From: Pomacea canaliculata
Lineage: Eukaryota > Mollusca > Gastropoda > Architaenioglossa > Ampullariidae
NCBI RefSeq assembly: GCF_003073045.1
Contig: NC_037592.1
Location: 9,824,007-9,888,006 of the forward strand
Direction of reading: 5' to 3'
Length of the DNA: 64,000 bases
The position numbers were made by a program, and so were the translations under genes. The notes beneath the pieces are model-generated. The model ran no database searches, was not told the DNA's origin, and saw only the letters and a list, made by a program, of their open reading frames with translations. Shown one piece after another: positions 14,301-24,256 of this stretch. How positions within the stretch are numbered: the stretch's first letter is position 1; each line of letters starts with the position of its first letter.

Positions 14301-17300
14301 AAGAAAATGCTTAAAATGCCGATATTGTGTTTCCCTAACGAAGCCGCCATTTGCCTCCAACATTTCACAATATGTAATATATCATTTCTAACGCACGCAT
14401 TGTCTTCCAACTCAGTGACTGAAGCTGCAACTGTATAACGATAATGGATATAAACGCAAACGTATCATTGTATAAGATCGACTTGCTGCATTAACCTCTT
14501 GATAGCAATATAATCATTAATATGATTGTTCATTCCATAACAATAAAAGATAAGTTGAAGTACTTGATGTTCTCTTTCTGTCAGACTACTGCAGACGGTT
14601 CCCATTTCCATCTAGACGGGAGTTCTGCGAAAGAAAGAACCGCTCGCTACACGGATCACGCTCCCAGTCACGTGAACTACACCACCATCGCAGGAACCAC
14701 TACTTCACAAACCTTGTACAACACCTCACTACAAACCTTGTACAACACCACGCCACACATGAACAACGTCACTTCACAGACCTTGTACAACATCTCCTAC
14801 AGACCTTGTACAACACCACTCCACACGACATGTACAATGCCACTTCACAGAATTTGTACAACACTTCAAATATCTTGTACAACAACACTGTACAGACCTT
14901 GTACAGCCCAACTCCGCACGTCACAAAGGTCTTGAGGAGCGAACCAGTAAGTGGACAGGCGGCAGGAGACGCGGGTGGAACGCACAGCCTGGCAACGGTC
15001 AGCATGCTGGACGTCGAGTCATTGGAAACCTGGAGTAGGTCCCAGGCCAATGTTCCCGTTCTCGCCTTAAAGCTCCAGAGAAACCTTCGCACTGGCGCTC
15101 ACCTGCAGACGCATGCTCGCTCAACAAAACGCAGCCATTTGGTTGGGTTGAACATTATGACGACGTATCTGGAGCTACAGTCGGACTCCATATCAAGATT
15201 CTTGACCGGACGTGGTATGTTAAACTTCCAAGGTGCCAGTCGACGCCAAACTGTATTGAGAACGGCTTTAAGGGCACACAAAGCTCGATCCAGCTCCGGA
15301 AGCAATGGCAGGTCTCGTCAGGATCAGGCAGGAGTTTTTAGGACTTTGGTGGCGGCGAGGAGGACGGCAGGAGTGGCACTTACGAGTGCCCGGCGGAGGA
15401 GGCAAAGTGAGGTGTTGTGGAACACCTCCCAACCTCCGGGAAGAGAGTATATGAAGCTGGAGCCCTCCGAGGTACATGACGAAATCTTGGTCATCATAGG
15501 CACCGGGGATGTGGTAGGCGGCGTCTACAATGAGCCGCTGGACCCCAGTGGCCGCTACGACTTGTATCTGGTCAGCTGCAGCGTGTGGGTGTCTGTCACG
15601 AAGTGCTCGGCCAGCACCAAGTCTACGGTGCACATGCCGAATGAGCCTTTCAAGTCCGGAAAGATGGGAACCGACTGGCGTACGGCGAACATCATCGCCG
15701 TCGTTGTCTCTGTCCTGCTGGCATTGGCAGTGGCGGTGACCGTGCTGTGCTTGCGGATATTTAACAAAACGCCTCGCTGGTACTTACGCAGAAAGATATG
15801 TCGCCTTCCGAGACCAACATCGCTTTTGCGCTGGCCCCGAAGTCTGGCATCGAGAGACACTGGAGCGATATCTCCCAGTTGGACCAGAAGCGTCATATTG
15901 TCACGGGCAGAGAACTGCTTCCAGCTGACCAGGTGACTGCTTTGGAGTCTTTTTTATGAAAAGTTTTTTCCACGATGTACATACACCATGGACATTCATA
16001 AACAGACAACAGACGGAGAAATACAATCTTTGACATCGTGGAAAAAAATTAACAAAATTAAACAAAACAAACCCCATACACACAAGGCACCGGATCGCTT
16101 TCAACAGCAAAAACAAGCCAGTTATCACAGTATTTTACGCACACTTTCTGGTCAAGATCAGGCTAATGCAAGAAGAGCACTGATCTTGACCCTGGAGCAA
16201 AGTAAGCAGTAAGAATGTCTCACAAATATGTAACGTAACCCCTCCCCCAGTTTTGGAGTCTTCTTCGCTTCCAATCGTCGTTTGCTAAGTCTTTGGTGAA
16301 TAATTTTAGAGTTGCAACAAACTAACAACATTTGTATGTTCTGTTGACTTTCTAGCATTCGTTGGCTCCACGTACGACACAGGTAATCCGCCGACTCAGG
16401 CCACAAATATTACATTCCGTGACGAGTTTGACAGTCTGCCCACCTACTTCTCGGGGACGGGCTACCACAGTATTTACATCAACTACTCACCCTCCGGCAT
16501 GCTCAGCGAGGCAAACGGGATGAGGCCAAACAACAACTCCAGCCTAGGCACTTTCATCAACGCAAGGTATGAGCACACAGGGCTTCACGATTAGTCTTCT
16601 TCATGAGTAGGGGGTGAGAATGAGAGCGCGTGTGTGCATGCATGCGTACGTTTCCCTACGACCCTCCATCCCCCCAAAATAAAGTGAATGAAAGAAAGAT
16701 AAAGTCAAGAGAAAAAAAAAAAGAGGACACGTTTGTCAGATTAGCACCACGTAGTGTTTCTCAAACTGTTTGTTCCTATCGCTGTCTTCCCGTCGTAGCT
16801 TCATCACAGGCTACGAGCAGAAGAAGCGCTACATCGCAGCCCAAAGTCCCTGCAGCGCGGAGAGCGCCCTCGACTTCTGGCGCCTCATCTACCAGGAGCA
16901 GGTGCATACCGTGGTCCTGTTGTCCAGCGTCGTGGAGGACGGCAGCATGCGGTGCTTTCAGTACTGGCCAGACATCGCGCCCGTCTATTTTGGACCCTTC
17001 AGGGTAACACGCGATGTCTTACACATTTCTGACTTAACGGTCACTTTACCATTGTCTGATGCGCAAATCGTACATACCGTCAATTTATTTACACTACCAC
17101 TCGGTGTCTCGGTGACTACACTAAATGACATTTGCAAGCTCTGACTATAATGTTTCATATTAATGGCGGTCCAAACACATACACACATATATGATACAAG
17201 GCAAATTGAGCACAGGTATAATTCTTCTCTCACTGTCCTAGAAGAGGAATATTGGCTTTCTTAATTTCCCCCGCCTCACCAGTCGCTTTGTTTCCCCTTT

Positions 17301-17762
17301 CTTTTATGAGCTAGCTGTGAACTATGACCTAAAATAAACCAATTTTCATGCACGCTTGGACAGATCCGACACGTGAAACAGCAGACAAGCTTCGCCGATT
17401 TCTCAGAGTACATGCTGGCGCTGAGCCTGCACAGAGGCGAAAGACGAGGCGGGGTCAAGGGTGGCGAAGAGCACCAAGTGCGCCTGTTGGTCTTCACCTC
17501 TTGGTACGAACCACAACTGTCTCGCGACCCGCACCCCTTGCTGGAACTGCAGCGCCGCCTAGGGACCCAGAGAGAACCGTACAACGAAACGCTGTTGGTC
17601 CACTGCGAGAACGGCTGCGGACGCACTGCCGTCTTCATCGCCCTCGACATCCTCATGGCTACCTACGCCAGCAAAAGGGAGGTAAGTGGTTCGGCCGTTA
17701 CTTTCTTTAGGATTCAGATTCTCAAGACTGCTCCACCTTTTCTTGAAGGGAGATTTAGCGTT

Positions 17763-17807
<45 letters not shown>

Positions 17808-20800
17808 TTGTCAAAAATCAAACAAATAAGACTGGGTCATAGCGAGCTAGGCCAACCTTAACAAATAAAGTGCAAGAAATGCCCGTTTATCAGAACGATT
17901 TCTAACATCATATATCAGACGTAGTTTCTTCTCATTACATTTACCTAATAATCTTAATGTGAACCTTTATTGAAGGTCAGTTTTTGTATGTTCATATACC
18001 TACTTCCGTTGACGTCCGAAAGGTGTCAGTTTATGAAGTTGTGTCCGGCATGCGGCGGGAGCGGCCCTACATGGTACACACCTTCGTGCAGTACCTGTTG
18101 ATCTACATCGCGCTTTTCGAGGATAAACACGCCGGTAACACCTTTTTGGACCTACAGCTGCCCACCTTCTACCACGACCTGCTGCGTAAGCAGCCCATCA
18201 CCAAACGCACCGTGCTGTACGATCAGTTCCAGCTCCTGTCGCTCGTCACCGAGGCTTACGTGCCGCCTCCGAAAGTGGAAAGCAGCGCGCCGCAGGTGGA
18301 GCAGCCCCAAGAGCTCCATCTGGGGAGGGGCGACGAGGAGGTCAAGCGGCTGCGACCGGAGGGCCCCAAGGTGGAGGATAGTGTCTAGGATGCCACCAGT
18401 ATGGCGTGGTCTTCGTGGACAGCTACAAGCGCCGTGGGCAGTTCATTCTGGCACCGTCGCCGACAGAGGCGAGCCTGGAGGAGTGCTGGCACCTCGTCTG
18501 CACTAACGATGTGCGCTCTGTTATCATCCTCGACCTCGTCAACGCAGCCAAGGTGAGGTTGACGAATGGATGTTTCCTGACACGGCCTGGCAACAGGTTT
18601 ATAGATTTATAAGGTGTGAACGCTCGCTAGTGCTGTATTAATCCGATGTCTGACTGTCAGCTGAACGATGGAAACTCGGCAGCATTCTTCTCTGTGGACC
18701 TCGGCTTAAATAGATATTTCATTTCGGAACGGTATGACGAACACAGATTTACACTTCCCACTGTGAGAAAGCCCATGGCAAGATAAGCACTGTGCATTTT
18801 TCGTTTCAATAATTGTATTTTGCGAATGCATCGTCATCAGTAGTAGTAGTTGTACATGATTCAAACTTCGACGTATCTGTCTGAACCCTTTTGTCTGAAA
18901 TTTTGTTGGTCATTGTGGCTGTAGAAGCCTCACCTTCCCAGACACGTCAGCATCTGTACAGTAGTATCTCGGTATTTGAAAAACGAGATCGTGAACACAG
19001 CACCAGGACAGGTCTTTACTGCTTGAAATCGAGGCACAAAATAACGTTTTCCCCTTTGTTTCACCCATACGTGTCACGAGTATGCGTGGTGTCTTATACA
19101 AGTGTATTATACGATGGTCGAGTGCCGAGAAAATTGTCAAGTAATAAAACAAAATTCTCTCGAAAATATCAGTCGAGGACCGAAAATGTTCTAGCACAAA
19201 GTAGTTTTAGTGCCATAGTACCATTATTACTGTAAAGTGCATATGCAAATTATTCGTCACCTTTAATTAACAGCTTTGACTTATTATAGGTTACAGGTGT
19301 CGTGGCATGGACATGCCTACTTGGTGAAGAAAGCGTGTAATATGAATCTTTATTCCCGCATTGATGTCATACATATGCCCTCTGTCTGTGCGGCGATGTA
19401 GAATGGCAGTGTTTTAAAGGATGGTAATCTAATGGAAAGGTTACTCAAGAGTTCAGAAGCTATTATCTTACAATAAATTCCAGTTAGGTTTTTTATTTTT
19501 AAAGTGGCGCTTGGACAGATCTTTTAAAATCCGAGGTAAGAACGAAAAATTGGAGCCGGCAGGCATAATCTCTCCCCAGCTAGTGATAGAGGTCTCATGG
19601 CTTCTTCTCTGCGGTCATTTCAAGAGAAACGGTAATGAACGTGGTGTGCAGAAACCACTGTACTGGCCCAGGATGGACGCTCGGCGTCTGGCATCTTTCT
19701 CTGTACATCGTCATGGCGCCTTCAACATGGACAGCACGGTTACCGTCTACACCGTCCAAGTGAAATGCAGACACCTTCCCGTCGCTAGCTCAAGGTAAGT
19801 CGACATTTGACAGCTCGTCTTTCATCTGACGAAAGAGTTCGTTCAGAACCGATCCTCCACCTCCTCCGCCACTCACACCTATGACTTGAAGATTTGTAGA
19901 AGGTTGACTGCTAATCTGTGGTCTGTCTTTAGACTAGTCCGTGTGTATCATTGCCGTACGTGGCCAAAGATCTCCCACAAGCCTCATCGCCTGGTCAAGA
20001 AGAGAGACGATAAGATCATCCCACATACCGACCATTTCAGAAGCTTGCTGCGTGTACTTGAACAGGTCAGGGCCAGTCAGTGCACAGGCATGCACATCCA
20101 CACACATTTTCTCTCACAATCAGATCGGGACGTACACACAATTCTCTCCTTCCTCAGAGAAACATTGGAAATTTTATCTCTCTCTCTCACACACACACAA
20201 TTCTCTCCTTCCTCAGACAAGCAGAGGAAACTTTCTTACAAATTTTTAGATGTCAAAGACCAGATTCATGCACTTCAAGCAAGACTTGTCCTTTGCATCC
20301 CCATACAGGTGGTGGCCTGGCAACAGGAGACCACGCACGAAAGCACGCCAATCCTGCTGCACTGCAGTGATGGCTTTTCGCGAAGCGGCCTGATGGTCGC
20401 AATAGCTCAGATGATCTGGCGAGCAAATGAGGAAGGCCGAGTGAGCATTTATCGTGTGGTTCGTCGACTCAGGATTTGCTGTCCCAATGCTGTTGCCCAC
20501 TACGTAAGTCTGACGCCGAATTATAGTTTACAAATTCAGGGTAATTTCTCTTGCGCACTAAGTACAAATTCAGGAAAGAGAGGAGTTTCCATATATAAAA
20601 CAGTCACTACCCGTTTCAAGATCACTTTTTCGTCACGATGGCCACAATCTAATTCTGGTCAGGGTAATGAAGCTACATACTTTTTTATTTAATGCTGGAC
20701 AATTTATTTCTGATAAAGCTTGACCCATTGCTGCCATTTGCTTCCTCGCTCATTGCCATACATAAACCTTTTTGCGACCCCATGCGCTTCAAGGAATGAA

Positions 20801-21641
20801 CTGTATATAAACCATTTCTGATCTACATGAAAATGTTTTAAAAAACTAACCCACCCTCTCCTATTTCATACCAGTTTTTCAATAAATTTATCTCCATTGT
20901 CTGTACATCAATGAGCTGAACAAGTTTTCTATCAGAACGGACTTTCATCAATGGCGAAATGTAAAGCAGTACCTATGTGTATGACAACTTTACCTACAGG
21001 TGCAGTACAAGTTTCTCCACAGACTTCTCTGGGTCTACACGCGAGGTGTTGTGGAGGAAGTACCTTCAGATGGCGCAAAGCCTTGCACTTACAACATAAC
21101 GGACGATGACAATCCCAAGACATCACCGGAAGTTGCTAACCCCCCTTCCTCGTAAGATAATTAGTTCAAGGCAACTATTGCTCAAACTGATGAAGAATGC
21201 GTTATTCTATGTCAGCCTTAGTGGAATGGCTTCGTCTGTAGTACCGATTGATCCTCAACCCCACGAAAAAGTCAAATATATTTTTAGATCACGTTATGAA
21301 AGTGTGTAGCAACATGGTCTGATTTTGCTTATGCTCGTTTCTTCTTTGTAAGGTTGTCAGTTCGTTTCTAGTCTTTCGTGCACAGCTCATTAAAGGTTGT
21401 CTCCAAACGGGAAATAAACATAACAAATTTTATTATTCTTCTGCTTCCTTGCATGCACACATGAACACGTCATGCACACCTGTCTCGTCTGTATTTGTAA
21501 TGTGTCCTAGCCGGTATGGCAGATTTTATCGCTGATCACATATTTTCTTTCAGTGCGGAAAGCGATACTGTTCACATGTCCATCGTGCATACAAGTGAGG
21601 AGATCATAGCGCACGAGAGTGAGTCTACGGAAATCAACTGA
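4530..21641 (+). CDS. Receptor-type protein tyrosine phosphatase-like gene (Ig, EGF-like, FN3, TM, two degenerate PTP domains); four frameshifts
   Basis: Exons: 4530-4563, 4758-5031, 5198-5296, 5919-6059, 6201-6263, 6335-6458, 7020-7246, 8121-8150, 8531-8863, 9905-10077, 11745-11862, 12158-12270, 12545-12757, 14018-14221, 14585-15932, 16400-16566, 16799-17003, 17364-17681, 18023-18552, 19652-19794, 19933-20065, 20309-20503, 21000-21151, 21554-21641. About 1,808 residues once four one-base shifts are allowed for. Order: signal peptide MFLTSLALLLM, Ig domain (WEWF ... GGDYKCSF), cysteine-rich EGF-like exons 3-5, FN3 domains (exons 6-14), membrane-proximal domain with minisatellite (exon 15), TM helix (15691-15750), PTP D1 (exons 16-19) and PTP D2 (exons 19-23). 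D1 has HCENGCGRTA and WYEP; D2 has HCSDGFSRSG and WPK. Family role: cell-surface receptor dephosphorylating phosphotyrosine, but altered motifs suggest weak or no catalysis. Shifts lie near 4897, 14797, 15765-15795 and 18375: recent pseudogene or assembly errors. The exact subfamily is uncertain. Confidence 0.82.
8238..8304. repeat. (TCTG)n microsatellite
   Basis: About 16 uninterrupted TCTG units inside an intron of the receptor phosphatase-like gene, between exons 8121-8150 and 8531-8863. Confidence 0.97.
9337..9804. mobile_element. hAT-type non-autonomous DNA transposon (468 bp)
   Basis: The ends are imperfect inverted repeats, CAGGGATGGGCAAAG at the left and CTTTGCCCACCCCTG at the right. 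The flanks are a perfect 8-bp duplication, GCCTAGAC, at 9329-9336 and 9805-9812. Terminal CAGGG.TGGGCAAA and an 8-bp target duplication are the hallmarks of hAT elements. No transposase frame is present, so it is a MITE-like copy. It sits in the intron before exon 9905-10077 and ends 100 bases upstream of that exon. Confidence 0.88.
10833..11726 (-). mobile_element. Tigger/pogo-type DNA transposon, internally deleted (894 bp), TA target duplication
   Basis: Terminal inverted repeats of about 24 bp start CAGTGATACCTCGGTTCTCG at 10833 and end in the reverse complement at 11726. TA dinucleotides flank both sides (10831-10832 and 11727-11728). On the minus strand, 11261-11473 encodes a relic that includes ANRAVNIFNDNVMSTFRKF, followed in another frame by TIDKFFRK. 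This resembles the C-terminal tail of Tigger/CENPB-like transposases (pattern R..N.FND....FR ... LD.F). Only this tail remains, with frame breaks, so the copy is not autonomous. It lies in an intron of the receptor phosphatase-like gene, with its right end 18 bases before an exon. Confidence 0.85.
11926..12099. mobile_element. hAT-type miniature element (174 bp)
   Basis: Begins CAGACCTGGGCAAAC and ends TTGCCCACCCCTG, with a perfect 8-bp duplication CTCTTGAC at 11918-11925 and 12100-12107. Its ends resemble those of the element at 9337-9804, so both probably used related hAT transposases. No coding sequence. It lies in the 295-bp intron between exons ending 11862 and starting 12158. Confidence 0.88.
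14700..14915 (+). repeat. Coding minisatellite in exon 14585-15932 (TLYNT-type repeat)
   Basis: Imperfect units built around ACCTTGTACAACACC recur about eight times and encode variants of S-Q-T-L-Y-N-T/N-S/T, many forming N-x-S/T glycosylation sequons. The units run through a one-base frame change near 14797 and continue in the new frame, which shows that the repeat was once in a single frame. It falls inside the region expected to form the membrane-proximal extracellular domain. Confidence 0.8.
17763..17806. repeat. (CAA)n microsatellite
   Basis: About 14 to 15 CAA/ACA units in the intron following exon 17364-17681 of the receptor phosphatase-like gene. Confidence 0.95.
20135..20217. repeat. 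Short direct repeat in an intron
   Basis: The 24-base string from 20135 to 20158 (core TTCTCTCCTTCCTCAGA) recurs at 20194-20217, with a period of 59 bases. Both copies contain a splice-acceptor-like TTCCTCAG, but neither is needed for the coding phase. Confidence 0.85.
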
Positions 21642-23478
21642 AGTTCTGCAATTTTGAAGCCAGAGAATGTAAGGACTGAGAGATAACGCTGTGTTGTTGA
21701 TGATGGAGGTAGCAGCCTTTTTCTACAAACTTAGACTCTGCATGTCTGAGTCGTAACTTTTGAAAACAGCTGGCAACATCACCTGTATTTTCTTTGTGCT
21801 TAATTTGACTTTTTTGATAAAGCATATTTTGTAATTTGATACTAATGGGCAACATCAGAAGCTGAGATGACTAGCCCTAATATTTGAATATATATTTTAA
21901 TACAGAAAATACACAAACTATATCAGTATGTGCTATTCATTGAATTAAGAAAAGGCTTTGATTTTATGACATCTTGCAATTGCCTTACCCAATTTTACTT
22001 TTAACGGACTCTTCTAAATTGTAACAAAGACCTATTTGCACTGGCATCCTAGCTAAAATGTATCGAAGATTTAAGTCACATTAATAGCTCAGCGAAATGG
22101 TAATAGTTTAAACTAGGTTCCTATCTCTTTTATTAAATTTCTAGGAAATATTTTATCAATGTTTCTACTACCAACAAATGTAATATCACATTTTAAGATC
22201 AAGTCTAACACTTAAAACACTGTGTATAAAGTGAAATAAAAAAATTTAGCCTTAAAAATATAAAAAGCAAATATAAACCAAATAATTAGATTCTAGCTTA
22301 TCCAGAAGAAAATTGTACAATGATTTTCAGATGTGTTAACAATGATTCTAAAATACTCCAGCAATAAGTTACTAGTATGTTTTGTTATTCTCTGGTTCTG
22401 CTATATTTCCAACACAACTACTTTTCAAGACCTAGTGGCAGCTTGCTGATCATTTGTCACAGCTTACTTAACCACCTACTACTACTTCTCAAGACTGGCT
22501 GATTATTTGTGACTTGCAACTCAAGGACACAAGTCTCTCTTAGTGGTACATCTGAAATTCTTACTCATATCCCCAGGGTATCCCAAGTTGGTAGCCCCTG
22601 GTTTTAGTTGGGAAAAAACACTTTATTCTGTTGTTCGCATGCAACTGTTGAATTACAACCAAGAAGTTTTACTTGATGCACTTACTTGATGGCCCCTAAA
22701 ATAAATTATTAATGCCTTCTTTTGATGCAATGGGACAAAGTGTTATGCAGAAATTCATACACTGAGGCCATACTCTTTTGCATCCATTCCCCAAAAGGAA
22801 AATGTGTACTCTTTTTTCCATGTTCCTGCAGATGGCGGTCAGTATTTAACTCATGTGCTAGCAACACACAATTTAAGTGCATGACTGCCACCTTCACCTT
22901 CTCATCCAACTTTTTAAAAGGTAAGAAGATGCAAACTCTTGTAAGCAGTATATAACACTGTTTAATTTTTGGCGAATTTTTCCATTTACTGTCCTCAACA
23001 AGTCAGCATGCTACAACAATATCACACGATACTTTTGTTTTTATACCAGTATGGAATGGCACAGAAAAAGCAAGTGATTTAGATGGCAAGGACCTGATAA
23101 AGGTAATTTGATCCCATTTATACAAAGAAATTCCTTTATATTTTAAAATGAAAAGTGACATTACCAACATTAATACATCCCGCCCCAATTCCCTGCCCAA
23201 AGAATCTTTTTGTAAATTAAGCCCAAATCACTATATATATATATACACAATACTAAAGAAAACCACCTACCGTGATTATTTTCTGATGGAAGTCATACAC
23301 AGACATAACACATTTTATGATAAACTTTACAGCATAGCAACCATACTAAATAACCAGTTTGGTCTGAGAGATGACTTTAGGTCAGTCAATGAAGTCCTAC
23401 TGCTGACAATGTTTGAGTTTTTCTCCCTTTCAAATGGGACTATGCACATTTTACAGTTTAATCTAAGGCAACATATTA
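21642..23478. other. Convergent intergenic region: 3' UTRs of the receptor phosphatase-like gene (+) and NUP50 (-)
   Basis: AT-rich, with no recognisable coding sequence. On the + strand, AATAAA at about 22235-22240 is a candidate poly(A) signal for the phosphatase-like gene. On the minus strand, TTTATT at about 22622-22627 (AATAAA in that orientation) is a candidate for NUP50. If both are used, the two transcripts end about 400 bases apart without overlap. The right-hand part carries one copy of a short dispersed repeat (23321-23412). Confidence 0.5.
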
Positions 23479-24256
23479 TCAACCTGCAGATTTTGTCTCT
23501 TCTAATTTGGCCAACAACTCATCAGCATCTTCAGATGTCTTCACACGAATAAGCATTGGCACTGGGTCTGTGCTGGGTGTTTTTTCATCTAAAGGTGGAT
23601 TTGGCACACATACAATAAACACATTATTCTTGCCTTGCTTCTTTGATGGCATAGCTTGTGATAGAAGAATATTCAGCAAAATGTTACCTGGGAGGAGAAA
23701 AAAACAACACGTGAAAGTGTGAATGTCACTGATAAGGGTAGTCTGTTTTCATTTAAATGATCAAATTGAATGTCACATTTGTTCAAAATGTGCAAGCTTA
23801 CGTGGATTTGCATATTCATTCACACACACACACAGTAGAGATTTTTACCTAGATTGGTATCTGCCCGGATGATAAGCTGGAACCGCCCATCCACAGGTTT
23901 GAGGTGTAGATTACCAACACCTTTGTCTACCCACTGACCATCCTTCTGAAAGAAGAGTTTGCATCTGGCAAAAAAAAAAAAAAAAAAAGGTTTTAAATGT
24001 GGTTAAAGATTAAAGGCAATGTTGTGTCCAGAAAAAACTTATGAAAAAAATATTCTCCCTTATACTATGCAATATCTGCTAAAGCCATGCAGATAATGAG
24101 AACTCTCCATGAAACACTAAAGAAAAACTGATGCCCAATTTTTCCTTCCTTTCAATTTGCAATAAACATTACAGCATAGCAACAGTACTAAATAATCAGT
24201 TCAGTCTGAAAAATGACTTTGGGTCTATCAATATGAAGTCCTATTGCTGATAATGT
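23321..24256. repeat. Pair of ~93-bp dispersed repeat copies
   Basis: 23321-23412 and 24163-24256 align along their whole length (both contain TTACAGCATAGCAAC, ACTAAATAA.CAGTT, ATGACTTT.GGTC, GAAGTCCTA.TGCTGA). They differ by about one base in six. One lies in the NUP50 3' flank and the other in the intron between its last-but-one two exons. The repeat family is not recognised. Confidence 0.7.

Noticed and set aside
16356-16399. An earlier acceptor (TTTCTAG at 16355) for the first D1 exon of the phosphatase-like gene
   Set aside because: It is out of phase with the preceding exon ending at 15932. The acceptor at 16399 (CGACTCAG) keeps the frame and joins LLPADQ to ATNITFRDEFDSLP.
17763-17806. 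Possible CRISPR-like or structured array from the regular repeats (CAA)n and (TCTG)n
   Set aside because: These are simple microsatellites with no spacers.
19521-19537. A small exon-like segment, GCTTGGACAG|ATC...CGAG|GTAAGA, resembling the acceptor at 17363
   Set aside because: It is 17 bases long with an in-frame stop in phase 0, and the flanking exons already join in phase without it.
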